DNA from: Mercurialis annua
Lineage: Eukaryota; Streptophyta; Magnoliopsida; Malpighiales; Euphorbiaceae
Length of the DNA: 64,000 bases
NCBI RefSeq assembly: GCF_937616625.2
Contig: NC_065573.1
Location: 19,607,001 to 19,671,000 of the forward strand
Reading direction: 5' to 3'
Below are positions 19,149 to 29,800 of this stretch, piece after piece. How positions within the stretch are numbered: the stretch's first letter is position 1; each line of letters starts with the position of its first letter. The notes beneath the pieces are model-generated. The model did no database searches, was not told where the DNA came from, and saw nothing but the letters and a program-made list of their open reading frames with translations. Position numbers and translations under genes: made by a program.

Positions 19149-22100
19149 ATGGGTAAGTTTTAATTATATTTTCAATTGATAGATTTGTACCAAATATTGA
19201 TGTTGCCTAATATATTATTTTGGTATTAAAGGGACGCCATCAGACAAAAGTTGGATGACGTCGTACCGATTTAGTTCATGTTATATTCAAGGGGTCAAAA
19301 ATTTTCTGAATGTTGCAAAAGACTTTACTGATTCCAATGGCAGAGTTCGATGTCCATGCAAGAACTGCATCAATATTTATTTGAAGCCATTGCAAGAAGT
19401 AAAAATGGATCTATATCAATATGGAATTAGTGAAAACTACACAAACTGGGTGCACCATGGTGAGACTTCTCAACCTCGTGATAGTTTAGATGGCTCTATT
19501 AATTCGGACAATGAATTGGAGGATAGTGGAAATGATGTTTCAGAAATGTTAGATGATATGTGTAATGCAACTTTTATGGACACCGACATGGAAGACAGAC
19601 TTCCCAATCAAGATAATAACATGCTAGAAGGAGAAGTAGCAAAATTTGCTAAATTGTGGAATGATTCTCATTGTGAACTATATCCTGGAAGTCAAAAATA
19701 TTCAAAGCTCTCTTTTCTTCTTAAGATGATTAATATCAAAGCACTCACAAATTCTAGTAATAAGTAATTTTTTTCGAATTTGGAGTTGTTCAAGGATGCA
19801 CTCCCGAGAGGAGAAACCCTTCCAAGCTCAAGTTATGAGGTTAAAAAATTGATGCGTGATTTAGGACTCGGTTACGTAACTATTGATGCTTGTGTAAATG
19901 ATTGTGTGCTATTTTGGAAGGAAAATGAAAATCTTGACACGTGTCCAACTTGTAAGGCCCCTAGATGGAAATTAGGTTTCGGAAAACGCAAGAAGGTTGC
20001 TCAAAAAATTCTTAGACACTTCCCTTTAGTACCTAGACTTCAGAGGTTATTTATGTCTAAAGATATTGGTGAAAATATGAGGTGGCATAAGGAGAAACGT
20101 GTAGATGATGATACGATTAGACATCCAGCTGATGCTACGGAATGGAAAGATTTTGACCAGAAATATGCTTGGTTTGGCAAAGATGCTCGTAACGTGCGAC
20201 TTGGGCTTGCTAGTGATGGATTTAACCCTTTTGGAAATATGAGCACGAGTTATAGCATGTGGCCGGTGATTGTGACGCCATATAACTTACCACCATGGAA
20301 ATGCATGAAGGAGAATTTTTTTGATGTTATCTTTCCTTATTCCTGGTAAGGAATCTCCCGGAAATAATATCGATGTATATTTAAGGCCATTAATTGATGA
20401 GTTAAAAGAGTTATGGGAGACCGGTGTGACAACATATGATGCATATAGCGGTAAGAATTTTCAATTACATGCTGCATTATTATGGACAATAAATGACTTT
20501 CCAGCATATGGAATGTTATCTGGATGGAGCACAAAAGGAAAATTGGCATGTCCTGTGTGTAATAAGTGGACGTGTTCGCTAACATTAAAAAATGGAGTGA
20601 AGCAATGTTACATGGGTCATCGGAGATATTTACATGCCCAACATTCTTGGAGAAAAAGCAGAAAATTTGATGGCAAACCAGAGCACGGGTCAAAGCCTGA
20701 AGAGTTGTCAGGAGATGAAGTTCTAAGGCAATTAGATTTGCTTCCAAAAAGCCTTGTTTTTGGGAAGACACCTAACCAAAAAAAGCGTGCACGTGGTCCT
20801 GAAGAGCTCAATTGGACAAAGAGAAGTATATTCTTTGAATTGCCTTACTGGAAAACATTAAAATTACGTCATAATTTAGATGTAATGCATATTGAGAAGA
20901 ATATATGTGAAAATATATTGGGTACGTTGATGAATATTGATGGAAAATCTAAGGATAACATTAAGGCTCGAATGGATTTAGAAGCAATGGGTATAAGAAA
21001 AGAGTTACATTTACAGCAAAAGGGAAATAAATTTTTTATGCCACTTGCTTGTTATACATTACCGAAGCCTGAAAGGAGAAAGTTTTGCGAATGGTTGCAG
21101 TCAATCCGGTTGCCAGACGGATATGCTTCCAATCTTTCTCGATGTGTAAGTGTTCAGGACTGCAAAGTTATGGGGATGAAAAGTCATGATTATCATATAT
21201 TCTTGCAACGGTTACTTCCAGCATCAATTTGTGGGTCTTTGCGTAGTGAGGTTTACACTGCATTATCAGAGTTGAGCTCTTTCTTTAAGGAGCTTTGTTC
21301 GAAGACTTTAAAAAGATCTACAGTTAAAAAGTTGCAGAGCGATATCATTTTGATAATATGTAAACTTGAGATGATATATCCTCCATCTTTTTTCGTGGTA
21401 ATGATGCATTTGGCAATTCATCTGCCACGTGAAGTAGAATTAGGAGGCCCTGTTCACTATAGGTGGATGTACTTTATTGAGAGGTTAGTTGATAAGGAAA
21501 TTTTATTTTTAGTTTTCTTGCTGCAGTTTTAACTAATTTTTATATATCTATATGGTTTATTCACATTTACAACAAATTTGTTGTGCAGGTTCTTACGTAC
21601 TTTGAAAAATTATGTACGTAACTTAGCTCGACCGGAGGGTTCAATTGCTGAAGCGTATATCACTAAAGAATGTTTGAACTTTTGTTCACTGTATTTTCAT
21701 GGTGTTGAGACAATATATAATCGCGTTGAGAGAAATAATTTTCCTGTGCAAATAGGAGTGGAAAATGGATTTTCCATATTTTCAAACAATGCAAGACCTT
21801 TAGGAGCTACAGAATATAAAACGTTATCCCATTCTGATTTTGAAAAATTGCAGTGGTATGTGCTTAACAATTGTGAGGATGTTGATGAATATCTTAAGTA
21901 AGTTATTTTATTTTGAAAAAACAAAGACTTTAGAGTTTCAAAATAGCTTTATTTTACACTTTTTATCTAATTTTATAAACGTTGTGCAGGATTCACATTG
22001 AGGAATTACAAAAGGAAAGTGTTATAGATGTGCAAAAAAGACACCAGGCAGGATTTGCCAGTTGGTTCAAGGAGTGTGTAAGTATGATGCTATAAAAGTA

Positions 22101-22926
22101 CTAAATATTGAATTATGCCTCTAATTTCACCATTAAACTTATTTTTCAGGTTGGACGCTTACGTGCTACTGGTTTGGTTGCAGCAACAGATCATATATAT
22201 GCGTTGGGATTAGGTCCTGATATACGAATTGCTAGGTACAGTGGGATAATTGTCAATGGAGTTAGGTTTCACACAGTTGAGCGTGATAATTTTCGTCGGA
22301 CTCAAAATAATGGAGTTTCAGTTACGGGAGAGCATAAGTCGAAAGAAATCGAGTTTTATGGTGTGCTAACAGATATCATTGACCTCCAATATGTTAATGG
22401 GAATCATGTTTTCTTGTTTAAATGTGATTGGTGGGATGTTGGCGATAAAAATGGAATTAAAACAGATGGCAACTTAGTTTCTGTTAATGTGAGCCGTAAA
22501 TGGTATACAGGTGATTCTTTCGTGTTGAGTTCTCAAGTACAACAGGTTTTTTATGTCAGCGATATGAAAAATGGAGGTCATTGGAAAATTGTGCAAAAAT
22601 CATTTCACAGGAATATATTTGATGTGCCAGAAAAGGAAAAAGTGTGCAATGAAGATTCAATATTGAATGATGAGCCCTATCAGCAATACGAGGCAGATAA
22701 TAGTCATGAAGTCGATCAAAATGGTGGTGAAAATTTGGAACTCTTGCATCCTATAGATGTATTACCGGATGAAGTTGATGTTGGTCAAATGTTTCAAGGT
22801 CAAAACTCAAACCCGATTTATTCTAGCGATGAGGAGGATGATACTACGATCAATTATGATGATGCCGATACTGATGTACTAGAAGACTCAAATGACAGTG
22901 ACAATGAAGACGAAGACGATGATTAG
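19149..22926 (+). pseudogene. TNP2-like CACTA transposase (TnpD type), broken
   Basis: Exons inferred from homology and GT/AG signals: possibly 19149-19152 (ATGG before GTAAGT), then 19232-21483, 21589-21897, 21990-22077 and 22150-22926. The product begins with a Transpos_assoc domain (DKSWMTSYRFSSCYIQGVKNFL, then CPCKNC). The Transposase_21 (TNP2) core follows with DACVNDCVLFWKE, CPTC, AALLWTINDFPAYGMLSGWS, LDVMHIEKNICENI and RWMYFIER|FLRTLKNYVRN. DUF4218/DUF4216-type regions end with an acidic tail. Two lesions break it: an in-frame TAA at 19765-19767, where homologues read through NK-SF-type residues, and one extra T in the run 20316-20322, which shifts the frame before MLSFLIPG. The element therefore cannot make its own intact transposase from this gene. 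Confidence 0.9.
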
Positions 22927-23099
22927 TGACTGAAATTTACCGCTTATTGAACTCTTTTTGGATTCTTGTAGCTTGTTTGAAAGTATGAATTTTACTGAGA
23001 GATGCTTTTTTATATTGCCTTGAATGTAGATTGTAGAATTTTGGTGTTTTATGGCAGTAGTTATGCAGCCCAACATGAAATTTGTGGAAAACTGGATAG

Positions 23100-23160
23100 C
23101 AGAAACTCGATGTGTTGATGAAAACTCGTCGAGATATTAGACACACATCGAGTTTGAACG
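23100..23160. repeat. CTCGAG/CGTCGA repeat cluster 2
   Basis: GAAACTCGATGTG, AAAACTCGTCGAGATATTAG and ACATCGAGTTTGAA are spaced as in the other clusters. It lies between the transposase gene and the next ORF. Confidence 0.6.
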
Positions 23161-24291
23161 TATGGAACTATTTCACGCAAGCCTATTGTTATACCTAGAT
23201 ATTTTGATTATGCTTTGTTGACTAGGATGGGTTTGAAATCAAAAATTGATGAAATAGTTGGTAGAATGGGTTTAAATTTTATTGCACATGGTAAGTATCA
23301 AGTTTATAAAGAGTTAACTAGAGAATTTTATACCACCTTGAATTATGCCTCTAAGAATGAAAAAGCAATTTCTTTTAGAATAAAAGGGGTTGATTATAGC
23401 ATAGGGTATGATTTTATGAATCAGAAATTGAAGTTGCCTAAAGGTGGCATTAGAGGTTGTCCTTCAAATTTTGATGTTAATAGAGTATGGAAGCAATTGA
23501 CCGGTGAAGACTCGGTCGATTTACAACAAGCTCCTAATGGACTCATAATTGAACCATCATATCTTATATTTCATAAATTCCTTTGTCATTCTATATGTGG
23601 TAAAAAGGAGTCGAATAGAGTAACGAAGGATGATTTACTAGTACTTGACTATTTAGTGCGACGTTCGGCAAAAAGTGTTGATTTCATACACTTAATTTTT
23701 AAAAGCATGATGACCATGGCAACATCATCTAAAGTTGCACTTGGAAATGGTCATTTAGTAACTTGTATAGCATTGCTTCATAGTGCTATTGATGAGGATG
23801 ATTTGCATAAGATGGAATGTTTGGGGGATGCGTATCTTAATGAAACTATGCTCCGTAAAGCCGACATTCTTGATATGGATGGAGAATTGATGAATGTAAA
23901 GGACCGAAATTGTTATTTAATTAAAACTGGCCAGCCGAGAAGAGGAAAGGGAAGAAAAGCAGAAATAGAAGATGACTGTGACGAAGATGAGGATAATGTA
24001 AGTAGAGAACTGGAAACCGAGAATGGTCAAGGTGAGGTGGTGAGGGATGATGTCGGTATAGATCAACCAAGAGAGGAGGAAGTGAGGCGACCAAGAAAGC
24101 CGAAGCGAAGGGGAGCTTTTGAAGAGGAAGTACTTTCTTTGTTAAATGAAACAAAGTCCAGGTTGACTAATATTGAAACATCTATCGAAGAGATTAAAAG
24201 AGAACAACGAAGGTCACATCGCCGATGGAAGGCTTGTTTCGGCACCTTGGGAGCACATGATCCTTCACCTCCACATACACCGGAGAGTTAA
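23158..24291 (+). CDS. Third CACTA ORF: 'putative plant transposon protein' type with coiled-coil tail
   Basis: The frame is open from 23158 to the stop at 24289-24291 (377 codons), but the first ATG is at 23227, inside sequence that already looks conserved (SRKPIVIPRYFDYALLTRMGL). A spliced or lost 5' exon is therefore likely. Residues around LTREFYTTLNYAS, ISFRIKGVDYSIGYDFMNQKLKLP resemble the domain found in accessory ORFs of plant CACTA and Athila-type elements. A basic/acidic linker (PRRGKGRKAEIEDDCDEDED) and a predicted coiled coil (about EEEVLSLLNETKSRLTNIET to EEIKREQRR) follow. It sits between the transposase and TNPA-like genes in the same orientation. Its function is unknown to me. 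Confidence 0.65.
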   Translation, partial: TYGTISRKPIVIPRYFDYALLTRMGLKSKIDEIVGRMGLNFIAHGKYQVYKELTREFYTTLNYASKNEKAISFRIKGVDYSIGYDFMNQKLKLPKGGIRGCPSNFDVNRVWKQLTGEDSVDLQQAPNGLIIEPSYLIFHKFLCHSICGKKESNRVTKDDLLVLDYLVRRSAKSVDFIHLIFKSMMTMATSSKVALGNGHLVTCIALLHSAIDEDDLHKMECLGDAYLNETMLRKADILDMDGELMNVKDRNCYLIKTGQPRRGKGRKAEIEDDCDEDEDNVSRELETENGQGEVVRDDVGIDQPREEEVRRPRKPKRRGAFEEEVLSLLNETKSRLTNIETSIEEIKREQRRSHRRWKACFGTLGAHDPSPPHTPES

Positions 24292-25550
24292 GGTTAGTAA
24301 CAACCAAAATATTTTGATTATTTCATATCTGTATGCTGTCATTCATTTGGTTTCAGGGCATTACTTTTCTTCCTGAAATATCCTCTGTTTTCCAAATTGC
24401 AGATAAGATGGGTGGCTGATTGCATAGTTGGTTCTAAATATCTAATTCTGGATACGCTGTTTTGGAGACTTGGAGGTGCAGTTTTGAAGACGTGGAGCAG
24501 ATGTATATGCATAGCTGTTGATTATGGATTTAGTATTTTGAATTTGGAGGTTTATGTATTTGAACGTAAGTAGGTTTAATTGTGATAAACTCATGTGTTA
24601 TTAGTAGGTCTGAAATGTTATTACCAAGTATGAATATTTCTGAATGCTATTATCAAATTTGAATATTAACACTTGTTAATTCTAGATCATTGTACACTAA
24701 TATTTTTTTTGACAAAACTTTAAATTTAAGTTTGTTAAATTGTTATAAATTAGGATAGTTAGATGACTTTTATTGATTAACTTTTCTTATAAAGCCAAAG
24801 AATAAAAATTGATAAATTTAAATATTTATGAATTACAAATATGTAATTAATTTGTTACATTGGTCTTTTAGCTTTTATTTTTCTTTTCCACCAATTTTTA
24901 ATATTTAAATATCTAAATCCGTAGAAAAAATGATTATGATCTAGAAAATTTGAATAAATGTTAATATTTTACAAATTTAAATATTTAAATTTTAAAAATA
25001 TGTAATTAATATTTTGATTACATCAGTCTTTAAGCTTTTATTTTTTGGTTGAGTCGATTTTTTAATATTTAAACATTTAAAATTATTAATATATTATGAT
25101 ATGATCTATATATTTTTGATAATTTGTTTCATAAAATTTTAAATTACGTACATTATTAAATGTATAAACTTTATAGAATGCAACGACATAATAACATGTC
25201 TGTGTGTGCTACTCATAACTTGTGATTATTAAAGTTTGTACTGCCTGAACCAATCTGTTTTCAAAATTGCAAAAGTGCTTGGTTGCAAGATATGTACATG
25301 AATTTGAGATTTATGTACTTAAAAACGAGTTAGTTTATTTGTGATGAAATCATGTCTTATTTTACGAGTAGGTTGAAGTTGTAGGTTCATTTTTACATCT
25401 CACGTAAGTTGAGGCACATGCAACGTTAAATTGAGGCACATGTAACGTATATTTTAAGTTCTCTTAATTTTTATCAAAATTCATAAAATTAACTTCATGT
25501 AAATTTTGCCACATTGCTTTGTTAATGTAAAAATGGAATTGAAACAAATC
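24292..25550. other. Non-coding AT-rich spacer in the CACTA element
   Basis: No gene is seen. An imperfect duplication of about 150 bp is visible: AAATATGTAATTAAT, then TTTTAGCTTTTATTTTT or TTTAAGCTTTTATTTTTT, occurs near 24835-24880 and 24995-25050. Confidence 0.55.
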
Positions 25551-25628
25551 ATTCTTTCGTGTTCAGTTCTCAAGTATACATGAGGTTTTTTATGTCAACG
25601 ATATGAAAAATGGATGTCCTTGGAAAAC
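25551..25628 (+). pseudogene. Duplicated fragment of the TNP2-like transposase
   Basis: ATTCTTTCGTGTTCAGTTCT at 25551, followed by GTTTTTTATGTCAACGATAT and AAAAATGG, matches the transposase last exon at 22514-22588 with few differences. The matching protein segment is DSFVLSSQVQQVFYVSDMKNG. The fragment is isolated and non-functional. Confidence 0.8.
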
Positions 25629-25633
25629 TAAAT

Positions 25634-25720
25634 AAAATATTAATTGTTTTATTTTTTTAGCGGTCATTAAAAAAATAAATTAAATATTGTTTTATTTTTT
25701 TAGCGGTCATTAAAAAAAAT
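25634..25720. repeat. Tandem duplication of about 45 bp
   Basis: TTTTATTTTTTTAGCGGTCA followed by TTAAAAAAA occurs twice in a row, directly after the transposase fragment and before the telomere-like repeats. Confidence 0.8.
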
Positions 25721-25750
25721 TGAATGTTGCTAATTAATGTTGTTTTTTCT

Positions 25751-25878
25751 AACCCTAACACTAATCCTAACCCAAAACCCTAAACCCTAACCCTAAGCCC
25801 TAAACCCTAAACCCTAAACCCTAAACCCTAAACCCTAAACCCTAAACCCTAATTAAGCCCTAAACCCTAAACCCTAAA
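25751..25878 (+). repeat. Interstitial telomere-like repeat (CCCTAAA)n
   Basis: About 128 bp consist of CCCTAAA units, with roughly eight perfect consecutive units after 25798 and degenerate units at both ends (for example ACACTAATCCTAACCC). The unit is the Arabidopsis-type plant telomeric repeat. It lies within the CACTA element, between its ORF at 24291 and the TNPA-like gene. Confidence 0.92.
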
Positions 25879-26802
25879 AGACAATTTTAATAATGGTTAT
25901 GCGAGTAAAATCATATTCAACGGAATAAATTTAGCTATTAAAAATTCAAATTATACTAATTAAAAATATTAAAATAAATTATAAGAATAGGCAAAAGTGG
26001 AAAAATTTCTTATTGTTGCAATTTATTTGCAAAAGGCATATATTACCTCCAAAAAAATTAAGACAAAATATTATTTTGAAATATTTATGTTAGAGCGATA
26101 AAAATGGAGTGGTCAACTATTACGTTGAATAACACATAAATTTTTGATATCTAATCATAAATAAGCATAAAATCAACCATTTATCAACATTAGACTCTTT
26201 GTTTTGCTTTTAATATGGGAAACAAAGACTTTTTATTTTGCATTTTGCTTCTATATCTATAGGAAAGTGGTGATATTTGGATTAAGTTGAAAAAAATAGA
26301 TTTTAACTCGAGTATATTGTTTAAACTCGTCGAATATTTTCCATGTCATCGAGTTATGACGAGTTCAGTAGAGCATATATTCGATGAAACATATAAAACT
26401 CGTCGACTTTCTCTACTACCTCGAGTAAAAAACAATATTTCTGCAACAAGATTTTCAGAATATATCTCAAACTGATTAGATTTGACACGATTTTGGCAAA
26501 TCAAATCAGGAAAATTTAAAAACGAATTTATTAGGAGGGAAAAAATATTAAAATAGGAGGGAAACGAAAAAAAAGAGAGGGAAACGAAAATAATTTGTTC
26601 CTTATTTAATTTTTTAATTAAAGAAGTTCCCTCTAAAAGGAAACTTCTTTGGCATTAACCATAATTGCAGGAATCACGTTGTTGAATGACAAAATAAAGT
26701 GGTTTCTTTGTTCTTATCAAAATATCGATCATAAAAAAAATTACAAACAATTCTCACCATACTTGTTCTTCAATTCAATTTGTTTCAACGATTTTCTGAA
26801 CA
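25879..26802. other. Upstream region of the TNPA-like gene, with CTCGAG/CGTCGA cluster 3
   Basis: Cluster 3 lies at about 26300-26430: TTTAACTCGAGTATATTG, AAACTCGTCGAATATTTTCC, CATCGAGTTATGACGAGTTC, AAACTCGTCGACTTT and CTACCTCGAGTAAA. A purine-rich stretch (GGAGGGAAAC, repeated) follows at 26535-26590. The rest is AT-rich. This is the presumed promoter of the gene at 26803. Confidence 0.6.
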
Positions 26803-29800
26803 ATGTCACTTAATACTAGAAAAAGAGTTATATCGTTTAACGAATTACAAAGATCAGCTAGACTGAAAGCTCATTTGAGGAAGGGGAATGACAAACCATC
26901 GATGAAAAATATATCACAACAATCTCAGACTACCGAAACTGAGTCGGAACCTATTCCTCCTTTGGTGAACACAACATCTCCGTCTCCTCCAATTCAAAAC
27001 CCAAATAGTATTGAACATCACAACCACCGTGATGATTCAACTGCAATACCAGTGGCTGCTGAAGTTAACAGGGATGGTGAAACTGAAACCATGTCCGGTG
27101 AACCAACAAACGTTGATGAAGGTTAGGTTGAATTTATTTTGTGTTTCATTTATTTTGCTTAGAGAATTGATATAATTAACAAATGAAATTGTGTTTCAAT
27201 GCTTTTTCTGGAATGGAAATATTGTTTTCAAGTTATTTTTTACCTTATATTTTTTGCAATTCGTTTTTTTTTTCTCTATTTTGTGTTTCATAAAGTTGAC
27301 ATACGGTTGACATAAGGTTCATATTAGGTTACAAAAACCTATAAAAAACTGCATCTAAATAAAAATTAAAAATAGTATAAGAGATACATATCAATTTGAA
27401 TTGAGAAGAAAACTAACATGAGATAAACTGTAGTATTTCTTAGGTCTTCTTCCAAAAAAGAAATGTGTTTTAATTTAAAAATAGTTTAAGAATAGTATAA
27501 GACATACATATCAATTTGTTTCTCTTTTTTGTGATTATTTTGTGTTTCATGCGGTTGACATAAGATTCATATTTGGGCACAAAAACGTCTTAAAAACTGC
27601 ATTTAAATTTAAAAATAGTATAAGACATACATATGAAATTTTAAAATAGTATGATAATTACATATAAAGTTTAATAGAGCAGCAAACTAGTATGAGGTAA
27701 AGTTTTGTATTTCTTACGTATTTATCTATTTTGTGTTTGTTTTTTGTTTTCTGAGGTTGACTTATGGTTCACATATAGTTTATATTCAGTCACTATAACG
27801 TTTACAAACTGCATATAAATTATTTTTTTAAAAAGGTACATATCAATTTGGAAACAAAAAGCAAACTAACATGAGGTAAACTGTTGTACTTCTTAGGTCC
27901 TCTTCCAAAAAAGAATGGTAGAGGTAAAGCTAGAGGATTTGAAGTTAAAAAAATGACTAAAGATGGTTCAAAAATTGGTGGAATTGTGATTGCAAAAACA
28001 AATAGATTACCAATTGGTCCTTCAGAAAAGATATTCAAAATGGAAATTGGTATTGTCACTCGATTAATGGCACCGCTAGGTAAACTTTATTGGTCTCAAA
28101 TAAGCGCTGAACAAAAGGAAGCCTTACTTACAACTATTCAGGTAAAATCAATAATTATTTTATAGCATACTTGTTATTTCGAATAATTGTATTCTTATAA
28201 TATGTGACTATTCATATGTTTTTTTTATTGATAGGGTGAATTTGAGATTGATTTAAGTGATCCACATGCCAGAGAAGTAGTATATGGAATGATGGCTAGA
28301 CGATTTAGAAATTTCAAGTATCAGTGTCACTTACACTATAAGACGTTCCCTACTCGTGAAGAAGCTGAAAAACATCCACCCAAGGATGTAAAAATTAACG
28401 ATTGGAAGAACCTATGTGAACATTTTGATGAACATGCACACTTTAAGGTAATGTTTCAATTTTATATACAATTGTCTATTATCGTTTGCTAAAAATTAGT
28501 ACTTTATTATCTAATTAGTTGGTAGTATGTTTCCAATTATATCTAAATTAGCTTCACATATTGTGTTCTGAACGAAAATACAAGGTTTGTTCAAAGGATT
28601 TTAATATTAAATGATTTTTAACCTTTTCATGATTTATTTTAACTCTGAATAAGCTTAAACTCGAGGTTAGACTTGAAACACTTCGAGTTTAAAGCCTCTC
28701 CACGAAAATGAGCTTATACAGAAATGAAAATCTCGAGGAATGAATGATCTCGTAGAGTATTTTTTCCTTCCTCGAGTTAGTTCATATCTGAGAAGCTCAA
28801 ACTCGATGAAAGGCTTGAAACTCTTCGAGTTTTATGCCTTACCTCGAGTTCAGATGTCTACATAATTAACATAACTCGAGAAAATGCTTGTACTTCGCCG
28901 AGTATTTGGCATGTTTACGAGTTATGCTTCTGAGATACGAATATCTCTACTATTTTGGTTAAAATAGTTTATATCTAATTATATAAAACTTTTATTATTG
29001 ATAATATGATATGTACCTTTAAAATCTTTGTAACATCCCGTATTTTTCCGACTAGTTTCGTTAGGCCTAAACGGTACTTTGGGTTCGTTTGAGTGGTTCG
29101 ACCACTTCGGTTCGCGGTTCGAATGTTCCAAACCTTTTAAAATGTGTTTTAAGGTGTATTAGAAGTAACCTTGGAGTTTGAAACGTTTTCGATTTCATTT
29201 TCAAAATCTCAATTTTTCATCGGAGGCAGTAGCTTTTCACGGGCGCGATGATTCATTCATCACGGGCGCGATTCATGTTTCGCGGGCGCGATGGAAGTGT
29301 AGCGGGCGCGACTCGTGCACTGTTCAGTTCGCTGATTTCTATAAATAGACCCCTTAAGCGACCTAAATTCATTTCTCTCGTTTTCTAAAACCCTAGAACG
29401 GCCTATACTCTCTGAAATTCATATCCTAGCTATTCCTAATCCATTGGTGATCATTAGTAAGTATTCTAATCATTTCCTTAAGGTTTAATTAGTGTTTTAT
29501 CATATAATTGAGTTGTGTGATCTTTAGCTATCGTATGGTTTGTTTGTAGGCTGATTTTGGAATTATATTCTCTGGGTTTTCCATTGATTGTTGTCCTTAA
29601 TCTATCTCAAGAGGTTAGTGGATTAATCCCTTATATTTGTGTGTTGTGATTGTTGTGGCTCGATTTGAAATCGATACTTTGGGTAGTTTGTGATTATATT
29701 CTGTTTTGTGATTGTTTATAATCTGAGATTTCATTCTATGGTGTTGTGATTGTTATACCTTGGATGATTATTCTAGATGGCTTTGAGATTGGTGGTTTCG

